Source: Phoronis australis (lineage: Eukaryota; Phoronida; Phoronidae). From it: a stretch of DNA of 64,000 bases. The position numbers were made by a program, and so were the translations under genes. Under the pieces are notes generated by a model. That model saw nothing but the letters and a program-made list of their open reading frames with translations. It searched no databases and had not been told where the DNA came from. The DNA lies in the NCBI GenBank assembly GCA_002633005.1, contig NMRA01000521.1, forward strand, positions 221,691 to 285,690, read 5' to 3'. Positions within the stretch are counted from its first letter, which is position 1. The number at the start of each line of letters is the position of its first letter. Positions 1 through 12,134 of the stretch are shown in pieces.

Positions 1-1372
1 ATCAGACTTGATAGGCACACAAGTGACTCTGGGTCTATTGTTTAACTTCTAAAGAGACATGGATGTTGCAGAGGAGGAATTTTAATAATGGTGTCCATGT
101 TGACACAAGAGGAACAAAGTGTGCACAAGTTCACTGCAATGCTTAATGACTGAAGAGCTTTTAATTATTCACCACACTCTCAATGAAAACATTCAACCCA
201 TGCTTGCTTTGGCATGGTTTGAAAAATCAATGAAAGAAGACAAGGCTTTTGTGTGCACATGGTTTTTACATCAACAGTGAAAAATATTGGAATCAAATGG
301 AAGTCTTACAAACATTTGTCATTGCCAATGATGGAAAATACAATTCAAGTTTTCTCTTAAGAGTTGGAAACAAAAATCTTCTTATGCTATGAGCAAGAAA
401 GTGCAAGTCAATGGATACGTATGAGATCTTTCTGCACAATCATTTTGCCTATATTCAAAAATTACCACTCAAATGAACAGTAACAAGGAGTCTATTCACA
501 TTTTTAGTTGATCAATTGGTTCCGGTCATAAACAGGAAAACAATTTCACATGCACTGATAAGTTTTCAAACAAAACCATGACAATAACAGAAATGCCCAT
601 TTCAAACACTTGAAATCAAGACTAAAACTGGACCTGAAAATGTTTTGGATAACCTAGCCTGGTTACAGCACTGCAACACACAGCTTACTGCATTGATAAT
701 CCTATATCTGTAGTAGGGGCATAACAAGACTGCCATACTGTTGAGGCTTGAACAGCAAGGAAGTAAGGGTGTGGTCTGGTACAAACAAGGTGTTACACCA
801 GTTTTTACTGATTACATGTGAAGTTTAATTCTTGAGAACTATCTGGTCAGAAAATAAATACCATTTTGGAAACAAGGTGTCACATAGAACTAGTTCAGTG
901 TTGCATTTGAATTAAATACAAAAGACTGTGGCATGTTTACAACTGTGCTTTTCACAAAATAATGATAAGTCTAACAATTCCAATAAGGACAAAGATCAGA
1001 TAATTCCTGAAACAAATGACAAACAGAAGTAGGCAACCCACAAAATAATACACAGATTCATAAGTGTTATTCAACCTAGCCCAGGCAAATACAGTGCCAT
1101 CCTATTGTCAGGTCACCCCAGATGGTTACTACATAGATCATTAAACCCTATGTTGTGCACAGCATATGTGAAGAGGCAGATAAATGATGTTGACCTATAG
1201 GATGACCTTTCATAGGGAAGACACACCTAGGCACAACTGTCAATCATCTCTGCAAATCCATATTATATTTATGCTTTTGCAACATAGTGATGTAGTCTAG
1301 CTGTTCACAAGTGAGGACCAAAACCCTTTCATAACTGCATTAGATATTCAATCCCAACAATCACTACATCTA

Positions 1373-1534
1373 TCACTGATGCCATGCATTTCCCAGAGTA
1401 ATAGCCACAGGGTTCCTACATTTGACAACCAGTTTGTCCACTGAATAGTGGGCAACAAACTGATTCTCAAAATGAGGGCCCCACAAGTGACCACCATCTT
1501 TCCCATAATCCCCAGTATCCGGAATAACAAAACT
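1373..1534 (-). pseudogene. Possible coding fragment, unassigned
   Basis: Reading the minus strand from about 1534 down to a TGA at 1373-1375 gives an uninterrupted stretch of about 50 residues with a non-random composition: a glycine/aspartate-rich start (DYGKDGGHLWGPHFENQF), then a hydrophobic and basic part. It is bounded by in-frame stops on both sides (TGA upstream; TGA and TAG downstream) and I see no convincing splice pair. It may be a decayed transposon or an old exon. I do not recognise the family. Confidence 0.15.
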
Positions 1535-2030
1535 TCAAGCTCATTTTGTCATGAAGGACCAACAAAAAACACACTTCACCATGTGCTACTAATATCAGCT
1601 GATGGAAACCTAAATATAACACAAATCCCAGACTGGCATTAAGTACAATACTAAACCCGGTAACAACAAGTTCTTTGAACCAATGTCAAAGGCCCACTCA
1701 GCTAAGTTTCAAATTCAATTGCTTGATATTTATAAATTTTACAACCAACATGGCAGACAATGGTGCACCATTAGCGTAATTATAACATTTCTATGGCCAT
1801 TGCTGCCAGCCTGAAAGAACCCCAAGCGAACCATTAGCAAATGTAAGTATAGAATAATGAGCCACGTGTGCCAGACTATTGATTAACAGGACAACAAAAA
1901 CAAACCAGCCATTGCAGTTCTTTCAAAGTTAATTGTGCCGCTGGAACCAATGTTCACACACACAGGACAAAGTAGCTGGGTATGAAAAAACAAATATTAC
2001 AATAATGCGGATAGTGGAAATGGAACAGTA

Positions 2031-2190
2031 ACTTATTAAGTTCTAATATGAGTCATGGATTTTCCACCATGTGATTGAGTATTATCTGCAGATTTCTGAA
2101 GATCTCGGAGTAAGTCTGCAAAACAATCATCTAGGAGGATCCCCTTGTTAAGTTGAAAACCGAGATTCACATAGGCATATAGCAAGACAC
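2031..2190 (-). other. Possible terminal coding exon, unassigned
   Basis: On the minus strand a frame running from about 2190 to a TAA near 2037 reads as a plausible acidic/leucine-rich C-terminus (contains LLDDCFADLLRDLQKSADN). A CCCTAG upstream could serve as a splice acceptor. No homologous family is recognised and the composition alone is weak evidence. It does not match the usual C-terminus of MXD proteins, so it should not be joined to the neighbouring MXD exons. Confidence 0.15.
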
Positions 2191-4514
2191 CACCAGCCCA
2201 TTGCTAGGGTTGCTCTCTGGTACAGTGCCACCTACGGTGGACAGTGGCTCTGTCACCCTGCAATAGGATGATAACCTCTGCCAACAAATCTGTGCATGGG
2301 CATCTAAGCATGCATGCCTCTGGGCGTTTGTCGTGAACATGGATGTTACCGAAATGAGCCTGAACAGTACGATGAATTGGTTCGTTTTTTTGTTTGACAC
2401 CTCATTGTCTTGAATGTGTCACAATTCACAAAATCCGAACGTGTGTAAGATGCCTCCATTCAGTCTGTTCATCTTGTTGCAGCATACACAAACCATTAAG
2501 TAGATTCTCAATATATGGAGCAGCACACTTGAGCACTTGTTAACATCAAACAATCCAAATGCCCAAACCTTTACTTTTGAAAATCTCCAAATGTGACTAT
2601 GGCTAAAGACCCTTTCAGTTTCATAAAACTGGGAAACAGTGTACACCAAGACTGCAACTCTCATAAAAGTACAGTCTAATATCACCACTGGAACTAATCT
2701 GTCATCCTGTGGTGGTGACATATGACCAAGTCCCACGCCATAATTAGCAACAGATCAAATCACAGCCACATGGCCCTGGTCCAATCAAATGATTATGACC
2801 AGGAGATAAGTTAACACAAGACAACCAGGGTCCAGAACCCTGGCCTGAGAATACCATGAAACAGCCAGTCAGGCTGTACACTGTATTCCATTACAGATGA
2901 ACAAGACATCATGGTACCACTGCTCTAGTCAGAGAAGCACTGCTATTTAACAAGTCTGCAATAGTCAAACTCAAGAGGAAATAACTCCATGAGGTTCATG
3001 AACCTAAAATTTCCTTCTATGTAAAGCATAAGACCTCACAGCTTGTCAATATACCCATGGCAAGAACAAGGAATGGACAATACACAGGGTTTAATACTTA
3101 AGTAAATAATTTGTTCCAACAAGGTTCAGACAAGGGAGGGTAGGGGTGTTCCTGCAAAAGCATAGCAGTGTGCAAGGCAGGGTTATCAGGACTCCTCATT
3201 ACACAACTGGGAGAGGTCAATGAAACATCAGTCATTGACAATTATCATAAGTCAATGTCTACTACAATGCCCAGGGAGAGAGAACTTAAATCAGGCTTAG
3301 TTTTAAGACATTGTGCCATAGGTTATGGATGGATACAGCCCAATACATAAACTAATGTGCAACTTGCAATTGAGGTCTACAACCACCATGTTTTCAGATG
3401 TAACAGGTTAGTAACACTGCATGAAGACACCAAGTTATGTGAACTGGTGAAGGGTCAGTTGCTACTACTGTGAATAAGACAAACTAACTGGAAATAATAA
3501 ATTTAAAACTTCAGGTCATCATCAGGTGTTTTAAACCAACCATCAATGACTGTAAACAAGTTAAGTCGTGTCACGACTGGCTACACTTTATCGATCAAAA
3601 TCATTTGAAACGCTATATTACACCCACGCTGTGACATTTTTTTCCCTAAACATGGTGTGAAAATGAGCAGTAAGTTTCCTAATAATGAAAACCAGAAACC
3701 TGATAGAGTGTCAATAAGGACATAGTAGGGGAAAGACTAATTGAACATGATGTTCAAAGGTGGCCAGTAGAATATATGATGTATGTAAGATAGAGGTCAA
3801 CCAAGCAAATTGTATGCAGGCAACAGGATGTCTGACAGTCATGTGATCAAAACACACAATTGGTGCCCTGGATGACACTGTAGTGAGAGCCTGGCACTGC
3901 AAAAGGCTGAGTGGAGAGGTCAGACCATATTTGTTGGCATGCACTAGGAAATACCATACACATGTTAAGACATAGCCTTAAGAGTGAAAGAATGCATTTT
4001 TGAAAATGTGTAAAACTGCAATAATCTTAAACAGTACGCCACGGCCTTATATTCAAAAAGACCCAAAATCGCTCCTTAGACTAGATATAGAAGGCTAATT
4101 ATTCTTGTACTTTTCTTTCTGCCAGTCATATCAACACTTACAAACAGCGACAAAATTAGTTAAACGTTGGCTATATAAAACCAAACAGCACCTGTTGTGA
4201 AAAGGCCAATATAAACAGATCGGCTTTTATAAACAGGATTTTACAGTATATATACCTGCCCTCAGCATTATGGAAACTTTCAATTTGTTGTTTTCGACCT
4301 GGCAAAAATCTTAGCTTACAATTCAGAGAGCCATCTCCCATATACTGATCCTCGGCCAAAAACTATGTTAGGGTTATTTTCAGTGTTGCACTGCCCACTT
4401 TTCCAAATCAACAAAAAAATGCTGTTGGAGTATGATTGGGCGATGCGACTCAGCTGAAATGCCAACGCTGCACACTTTCGGCTAATGCAAAATTGCCAAA
4501 TTCTCAGAAACATT

Positions 4515-5008
4515 CAGGGCTTGGGATGACCAATGACAAAAGACGCGGAAACTTTTGAAACTTTTACGGCCCAAATCATGCCCGATAACCAGCCTTGAAA
4601 TGGTCAATGTGAACTTCAAAAATCGGGAGGACAAAAAAAACATTACCACCATCAGTAGCATGCGTCTGCGTCCTTTTAGCTCGCCCGTCCACTCCCAACC
4701 CACACATTTTTGGCTGCAGAGCGGTAGTATTTGTCGCCGCGCTTAACAATAACACGAGACGCCATTGAAAATCCCACCACGCTGTCCCAGATGCCCCGGC
4801 AATGTTGACAATTTACGTTCCTCGAAACATAAAGAGCAACTTCCGCTTTTCGAGGCGAACGTCGTCTGCAACGCCGCGGTAAGAAAGGAATTTGCCGCGG
4901 AAATTTTATATCAAATCCGACTTTTTTAAGCGGAAATATTATAAAAAAGCGGAAAGCACATTTGAAAAAAGCGGAAATCCGCGTTTCCGCGGAAAATTCC
5001 AAGCCCTG
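4515..5008. mobile_element. hAT-like non-autonomous element (MITE), 494 bp
   Basis: The left end starts CAGGGCTTGGGA and the right end is TTCCAAGCCCTG, giving a 12-bp terminal inverted repeat with one mismatch. The CAGGG start is typical of hAT elements. A direct repeat AACATT flanks both ends; hAT elements normally duplicate 8 bp, so the target-site duplication is shortened or decayed. The right subterminal region contains repeated AAGCGGAAA motifs (about 4930-4980) and a GC-rich hairpin, like the subterminal transposase-binding repeats of hAT elements. No transposase frame is present, so it would depend on an autonomous relative. Confidence 0.7.
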
Positions 5009-5521
5009 AACATTTCAAAATTTCAGGTCGCAAATGCTACTTGCAGCTTGCTATGTCGAGTCCTGTACACTTAGTCCTATGCAGATGAACACTGATACAA
5101 ATACCATTCTACTTGCTCTCAAAATGAAATACAGTCTAACTAAAACAGTACCCATAGACAACATGCTAACACCTTTGCACTGTATGCTAAAGAGAACCAT
5201 AGTTAAAGGCATTGCACTATTTCATGACACAGATATTCAAGTCAGTAAATGATTCTGAAACTACAAACTGAATTCAATGCTAGGGCATGACTGAAGAATA
5301 TCGATTTTGTGAAAAAAATACAGCCATGGTGTACACTGCTAATTCCCAATACAACGCATGATTATTACAACTCACAAACTATAGAACGGTGAGCTAATAA
5401 TTTTACTATGCCTACCAGACATATTTAAAGTAAGGCAAACAATCTTGAATTTAATGCAAAATGGTAGCACCATAAATTTGCACAGAAATGCAAACACAGG
5501 GTGTTTTATAATTGTGCATAC
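5009..5521. other. Intronic sequence of the MXD-like gene, no other feature
   Basis: This stretch lies just 3' (on the minus strand) of the third MXD-type exon, starting with its GTATGC donor. I looked for the next bHLH exon (expected to continue the basic region and helix 1) and did not see it here. Confidence 0.4.
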
Positions 5522-5551
5522 CTGCTTTTTTCTAATTCATTATGTGTCGAT
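5522..5551 (-). CDS. MXD-like exon 3 (30-nt micro-exon, bHLH basic region)
   Basis: 30 nt between acceptor CTTTTCAG and donor AG|GTATGC, encoding RSTHNELEKS plus a split Arg codon. The H-N-E-x-E-K core contacts E-box DNA in this family. From memory, vertebrate MXD genes also have a very short exon at this point, which supports the model. Confidence 0.88.
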
Positions 5552-6652
5552 CTGAAAAGGAAAGAAAAACAAGCTATGAAAAGTGTGACACTGGAAATTT
5601 TCTAGTCATGTGTGTGTCACAAGGCCTTATCACTATTCATCTGGGACAACCACTTACTCAGCCAGCACCTATTTACACAGGCATAATAGCTATTCAACCA
5701 AAACAAACCAACCTCTGACGTGGATACCAGGACCTGGCACCCGTCCAGAAACATGCCCAAAACGGTTGTAAAAATGGCGTGACTGTGAGTAAAAACTTTT
5801 GAAGATTGCCATGCATGTATGATGACGTCTTAAATAAGATTAATTGTAATTAAAATCGTTGATATGGCACCAAAGAAAGATTAGCTCACAATTCAATCAC
5901 AGCCGGGGCCCGGGAATTTGTCGTAACTAAAGTTCACCCGCCAAAAATCGTTACGAACGTTGGAATCAACGAATTTATTACTTGTGACATGCTAGCAGTC
6001 AAAATAGGATGGAACGTTAATTTATTTTTCACATCCCAGGTTACATGGTTGCATGCACGCCGTTCGTTTGTCGAAGTACGATTCTTTTTGCAGAAAATAT
6101 CGACGAGCTAAGCAACATGGCGGGCGTGATCGATAAAAGCATGACATACATGTGGCTCGTTAAATCATCGATAACACAAAATTTATTGATAACAGTGCAA
6201 ATATCTCGATGATTTTCAATTAGCTTAAGATTCATTTTGACATTAAGTAAGAATCGGTGCATGAAAGAATCTAGCAAACACAAATATTGCTGCTATTCTG
6301 TATCAGTGAAACGGCAGATGGTCAATCAGCTGATCGGGCGCCAACTCAGTTAACTTCAAATTTTGTTCTATATTCGTCTTACCTGTTTCCCTGAGGTTTT
6401 TTAGGCTTAACTTTCCTCCTGGTATAGTCTTCTGGAATGGGCATAGTGGATGCATAGCCATGCTCGGCTTCTGAAATCGAAAAAATCGAAGACTTAGATG
6501 CCTCAATCCCGACATTTCCAACGTGGCAACCCTTCATAACAAGGCGATCAAGCATGAATAGTCTTTCTCAAACTTAACCGATAGCTTTACAAACCTCGTT
6601 CCCTCCTTTCTAAATATTCAGCTGCCTGTATAAGTTGAGCGATGTTCATCAT
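5522..6652 (-). CDS. MXD/MXI1-family bHLH-zipper repressor, N-terminal part (three exons)
   Basis: Partial minus-strand gene. Exon 1 (6652-6595) encodes MMNIAQLIQAAEYLERRER, which matches the Sin3-interaction domain that opens MAD/MXD proteins. Exon 2 (6470-6383) encodes EAEHGYASTMPIPEDY followed by a lysine-rich stretch. Exon 3 (5551-5522, only 30 nt) encodes RSTHNELEKSR, the start of the bHLH basic region. Junctions are G|AA (phase 1) and AG|A (phase 2), all with AG/GT boundaries; the first donor is GTTTGT. The family dimerises with MAX, binds E-boxes and recruits Sin3-HDAC to oppose MYC in the nucleus. The rest of the bHLH and the zipper were not found; the exons may lie left of the window or be missed. 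The start is the first of two adjacent ATGs, with A at -3; most relatives start M-N-I, so the second is equally possible. Which MXD paralogue it is cannot be decided. Confidence 0.88.
6383..6470 (-). CDS. MXD-like exon 2
   Basis: 88 nt between acceptor ATTTCAG and donor AG|GTAAGA. It begins by completing the Glu codon split from exon 1, continues with the conserved EHGYAS motif and ends in a basic KPKKPQGN stretch, a likely nuclear-localisation signal. Confidence 0.9.
6595..6652 (-). CDS. MXD-like exon 1 (Sin3-interaction domain)
   Basis: 58 nt from ATG at 6652 to the donor G|GTTTGT at 6595/6594. It encodes 19 residues plus one base. The amphipathic helix with two hydrophobic faces and the YLERRER ending is diagnostic of the SID. 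Confidence 0.88.
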
Positions 6653-9293
6653 TTTAAAAAAATAAGGCTGGTGACTCAAACGTCCAAAGAGAAAGTTCGC
6701 CGTCGATCACAACTGTGGTTTGTTTTGCCTCGGCAAAAATGTCAGCATGAAACTTGACAGGAACGCAAACAAAAGCCTCATTTGAATGGGCGACACCCGC
6801 TATTTGTAAGACTGATTATGATTGGCCCATTTAAGTTTGAGTGACAGCATTTATGAAAATTGGTCATCTTCAGGTACCGCTAATTCTCCATTATTTGCCA
6901 CGTATTAATTTAAGTATCCAGACGTAAAGGCAACTTTTCACCAAAATCAAGTTGCAGCAGATAGCTGAATGTATATAATTTAATATTGGCTTGTTCTTAT
7001 CAATACATGAACCATGACTGTTGGACCACAAATTCGCAATTCACTAGATGTCTTGGTGGGGAATAAGCATAACTAACGGTAACGCTAAACCAATGAAATT
7101 TCTGTTTATTAAATACAATATCATATGGAAATACCGCGCCCACATCGCTTTCCTGAAATCAACAACACACATGCTGGAGATCACACCGCCAAGCGGAAAA
7201 CTCTGTAATGACTCACTCGCCCGACGTCATTCCCTTACGTCCCAACCTTGATGACTTGCGGTTTTGTTACGATACCATTTGCAGATACAATTTATTGCCT
7301 TTTTTCTTATGTTGAACCGAGCAGTCTATATTGTGTTTACGCTGCGACAATAGAAACAACCACCGAATACACTGGCGATCTGGTTGTCGTTAGGGGGCAA
7401 CCACTATTTCCCAAGAAAAAATGTCCGCGTAGTTTCAAAAAGCAGCAACTTATTTTTCTAGTTTTGTGCGAACTCAAGATAATCGCTTATCATGCTGTGT
7501 TCGAATACATTTACTGTTTATGTAGATGAGTTTCCATTCCTAGATCGCAATTTATGACTCCTAAATTGCCAGTAAAGCTTCAAACCCGCATAAAAATTTA
7601 AAATTTAGATTATAAAGTACAGATTTCTATTTTAGACTCGAATTTTACCCTTAAGCTGAGGTTATCAAGTACAAACTAGGATTAGACAGGCATTCGCGTA
7701 AACCACAGTCTACTTGACCACAGAATAATAGACAGTTATCTTGATTCTGCTCAAGAAAGGAACAAAATAGTTTCAATTTGGAGTGTACTAAGGACTAGAC
7801 CCCAGGCCGCAGACTCACAGTACTGAAATGAAGCGCAGGTTCTCGTTTATTCTGAAAATCGAAACGTCAGGGCGGCGAAACGTCGATCCGGGTTTCAAAA
7901 CGCCCATAACAAAACATGATAGTATTAAATTAATCTAATTAAATGTTGTTCAAAAAGTCTAAATTACGTTAACGCTCAGGACGCAGTCGTTCGTGAACTA
8001 AAAGCGATTAAGTGTGTAGTGCCAATAACTGAATTGCAAGTCCCATAGCTAAGGCAGTTGTTTAGAGTGCTTTTTGCTGCCACCTATTGTCCAATACAGG
8101 CAACAGGTTAGGTTTGTTTCCCGAACGGTATCTACCGCAAGCGTTTATTTTGAAAACATAATGCCTGAAATATTGTGAGTCAGTTTGGTTAAATTTTATG
8201 TTTTGCAAGTAGACCGAGCTAACAATAGACAAAAATGCTTTTCTTGACTCAAGATTGTATAGAATGCGTCACAGGCTCCTAAATCGGCCTACAGACCGAA
8301 ACGTAAAGAATCGGTTTGATTTCAAGGCGAAAGGATACTGTAAGTTTCAATAACAACATATCCTGGCGTCGTTGACGGATAATCAAACCAACATACACCT
8401 TGCCGGGATCCTAGTAAAAACAAGATTCCCACCTCGTAGTCACAGTGGTAAAACACTAACGATACAAGGGGGCTTCTGTGGCTGGCCGGGGGGGGGGCGA
8501 TTTGACGCGGCCAATTCTGCTTCCGCACATTATTCTTTGCCGCGAAGCTGTTCTCTACACTAATATGCCGTTCCCTTCGGCCACCTGGTAGAATCTGTCC
8601 ACGTACATTGTGAAAAGTCACTATCGCTATTCCCGCATTTGTCACAATTCTTCGTTAGGCACAGAATCATTTAACAAGTACTGCATTTATACTACGAGAA
8701 TAAAATCTAAAATCAAATATTCCATTTTTAACAACGTTTGATAATAATATAGTGACAATACTATTGAACTCACATTGCGCATAACAATGCTCGGTTATCC
8801 TCGTATGACGAGAACCCGTTTGGATTGTTTTTACAATGATATTTGATAAACTGGATGACATCTGCATCATGCAGTGAGAGAAAGACATTTCATTTTCAGT
8901 TAGGATATTCAAATAATTTGCTAAAAAAAATAAAACAATAAGCGTCAGAGATTAACACGAAGATGGTGCTGCACCTAGATCAACGAGTTTGTCCGTGAAT
9001 GGGGAAGCGGCGGGCAGAGAATGGAGTGCCCTAACAGGATTGGCCTGTGCCCGAGCATTGAAACATGTCCGCGAAACGTGAGAATGGTCCAAGAAACATT
9101 CACTCAGTAATCCAACTCTTGCGCTCGTTATTATTTAGTTCCGGTCAGATTATCTCCATAGTCGGTACTTCAGACGAAAAAAACATGACAATAATGACAT
9201 AGGCCTACTACTTGTATAATAAGGGGCATCAGAAACAATGCCAAGCGAAATTTTCTGCGTTTGATAATAAAGTCTGATCCTCTTTCTCGTAAA
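6653..9293. other. Upstream region of the MXD-like gene and intergenic DNA
   Basis: No gene recognised. A TGTGGTTTG Runx-type motif (6713-6721) lies just upstream of the MXD-like start on the opposite strand; this is only a motif match. A run of nine G occurs near 8490. Short open frames here (for example 7248-7529) show no domain that I know. Confidence 0.4.
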
Positions 9294-9587
9294 TAGTCCT
9301 TTTGCCGAACTTTATTGTTCGGATTCACGAAATGTCATCGGTTCCATGCTGTTCGGCAGTTGAGGTGATCCGGCTCGTGGACAAGACGGTCTTGCAGGGC
9401 CATGTGGTGACTGGTCCAAGACGATGAAATATGTATCCGATAGAGGGTGCTCGCGCTGACAAGCCCGAACCGCGCGGGTTTTATTGTGGTCGCATCGTTG
9501 TCCTCCGTCAACACTGCGTAACATGCCTGGATCTACATACACACTTATTTTCGTGAGTCCGCTCAATATAGTTCGGCAAAAGGACTA
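9294..9587. mobile_element. 294-bp MITE with perfect 18-bp inverted termini
   Basis: The sequence TAGTCCTTTTGCCGAACT at 9294-9311 is repeated as its exact reverse complement at 9570-9587. If the outer TA on each side is a target duplication, this fits a Tc1/mariner-type MITE. The interior is more GC-rich than its surroundings and has no transposase frame. Perfect termini suggest relatively recent movement. Confidence 0.7.
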
Positions 9588-10394
9588 CATGTATACGAGA
9601 AAAAGGACCAGACCAAGTTATTCAATGAAAAAATATTGAAGTTATGATCATATAGCATCTTTGGACTGCACTGTAATCATCAATAAAGTATATTTAAATG
9701 TAAACAATCAAATACCAAAATGTACTGCAAATTCCCTCCTGTCTTTCCATTGACCACAAGTGGATAACAACGAAGTTATCGAGGTGGTTGACTGGATGAC
9801 TACGTACGGGTAGGTACTAATTGAGAGCAATTCACTCAAAATTGTAAACGCTCTCAGCACTGAAATCAACTCTATGTTTTCCATCCTCATCCTCGATGTC
9901 GGCCAGTCTTCAGAATACGGAATCGTTTCACCGATGTATATTTGCGTATCTTCAGATTTCTCGCTCACACTGCCTGCCTCGGCGACCGGCATAAAACAAT
10001 AACACCAAGACGGTCCAATGTCCGGGGTTACACATGACTCTAACCGGAAGACTCCGGCCCTGGTGTAACTTGTACATTTTAAGTGCATGGTGTTCATGAC
10101 ACAAATTAACACACATCTACGCGTATAACCCCAGGAAACTTGCTTGTCTAAAGTTCGATCTGTTAGAACACAAACCTTTTGAAATTAAAATAATCGCCAT
10201 GGTAACGGTGAAGCATCTTGATTCTTGTGTATTCTATTTTCGCATTCTCAGACAAGAGTACAATATGATATCATAACTTAAAGATGCTATCTACATAATC
10301 TACTGTTGAAGTAGACCACTGTGATGCATAATCTACACGTGAACTGATCGTACTATTCATTGACTTTTCTGCAAGTTTCTTAACTAGCCTACGA
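9588..10394. other. Intergenic, one unassigned open frame
   Basis: A 134-codon minus-strand frame runs 10112-9708; the far end uses GTG and the first ATG lies a few codons in. I see no recognisable domain, and its position beside a large transposon suggests it could be chance or an old remnant. Nothing else is supported. Confidence 0.3.
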
Positions 10395-11625
10395 ATTAAT
10401 GTACGACACATACCACTGTTAGACCGGCAGTCCAGAGCACTTAGCATAGATGAACGAGGTACCAACATCTGACCACGGGAGCATTTAAAGTCCACCTCAG
10501 TATGTACAGAAATGGACGTCTGCCGTTGTCTGCACTCTGGCTGTGACCCCTGGGGGCCTTACAAAGAGCCCAAAAATGAGCTAGACTAGATATTCGAGGT
10601 ACCAACCAAAACTGCTTTAAAACGAACAATAGTACCGCACTGAACACCAAATGACCCATGACAGACAAATTGCACTCTGGAATAGGTCCGGCAGAAACCA
10701 CAAAAAGGACCCCCCAAAAATGAGCTAGCACATACATTCGAGGTACCACACAAAACCAGTTCCAAGTGATTCAGTAAATGTCAAACCCCTATGACAGACA
10801 AAATACACTCTGGGTTGTGCCCGACAGAAACCCCCAAAAATCTCAACCATGGTATGCCATCAAAAATTTGAGCTAGACTAGATTTTCGAAGTACCGGCCA
10901 AAACTGATTTAAAACGAACAATAGTACCGCACTGAACACCGAATGACCCATGACAGACAAATTGCACTCTGGAATAGGTCCAGCAGAAACCAAAAAAGGA
11001 CCCCCCAATAATGAGCTAGCACATACATTCGAGGTACCACACAAAACCAAATCCATGTGATTCAATACATGTCACAGATCACTAAAACCCCTATGACAGA
11101 CAAAATACACTCTGGATTGGGCCTGGCAGAAACCCCCAAAAATCTCAACCACGGTATGCCATCAAAATTTGATCTAGACTAGATTTTCGAGGTACCGGCC
11201 AAAACTGATTTAAAACGAACAATAGTACCGCACTGAACATTGAATGACTCATGACAGACAAACTGCACTCTGGAATGGGTCCGGCAGAAACCAAAAAAGA
11301 TCCCCCAAAAATGAGCTAGCACATACATTCGAGATACCACAAAAAACAATTACATGAGATTCAATGCATGCCACAGGTCACTAAATGCCCTATGACCGGC
11401 AGACAAAATACACTCTGGATTGTGCTTGGCAGAAACCCTCAAAAATCTCAACCACGGTTTGCCATTTTTGAGACAGTTAGATTTTCAAGGTATCGGCTTA
11501 AACTGATTTAAAACCAACAATCGTGCTGCATTGAACACCCAATGACCCGTGAAAGACAAATTTTACTCGGAAATAGTGGGCCAAAATCTCAGAAAGGACC
11601 TTAAAAAATGGAGGTACAATCGTCC
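10395..11625. repeat. Left inverted arm, ~300-bp tandem units
   Basis: About four units in direct orientation within the arm. Each has GGTACC boundaries, an AAAACTGATTTAAAACGAAC segment and a poly-C tract preceding an AATGAGCTAGCAC segment. The innermost unit (11400-11625) is the most diverged. Confidence 0.75.
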
Positions 11626-12134
11626 ATGCAGCTTTCCCCTGCTAGTTCAAGTACTCGGGTGGGAAATCCAAACACCTGGACAACAAGGTGTTAAAAATTG
11701 CACCACGAAAATCGAAGTACACAATTGGTGACAAAAGTGGTGTATTTATTAAGTTAACTGCAAAAATCGGGACCACAGGAAACAAAAGCTAATTATAAAA
11801 AACTTTCGTTCACTAAAGCCTGTGTTTACTCTCATGATCACTAAAAGCAAAAGCAGACGGGTGTCAAGATGTAAGACAGTTTACTCGCTTAGTGGTAACT
11901 TTTTGAAGAAATGTTTACATGATGTCGAAGTTCAGTGTAGTGTATAGTGTTTGCAATGTTTTAGTTTCGCGGAGTCATTTGTCGATGGCCGACATAATGT
12001 CTTCTGTGATAAAATACAAATCACCCCTAATTTGGTGCGCAGCCACGCGGTGGAGTCCCAATGGTATTTAAATAAATATATAAACAACGATGCGTTTCGG
12101 TAACAAGGGGTCTCGCTGCAGCATTGCCTGAAAA

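Larger units (their letters stand above)
1..4514. other. Non-coding stretch, no confident gene
   Basis: AT-rich sequence with many short open frames, none of which I can assign. Two minus-strand stretches look faintly protein-like and are listed separately (1373-1534 and 2031-2190). If the MXD-type gene at 5.5-6.6 kb continues leftward, this region would be one of its introns, but I could not find the expected bHLH-zipper exons here. A short perfect hairpin lies near 2826-2844. Confidence 0.5.
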
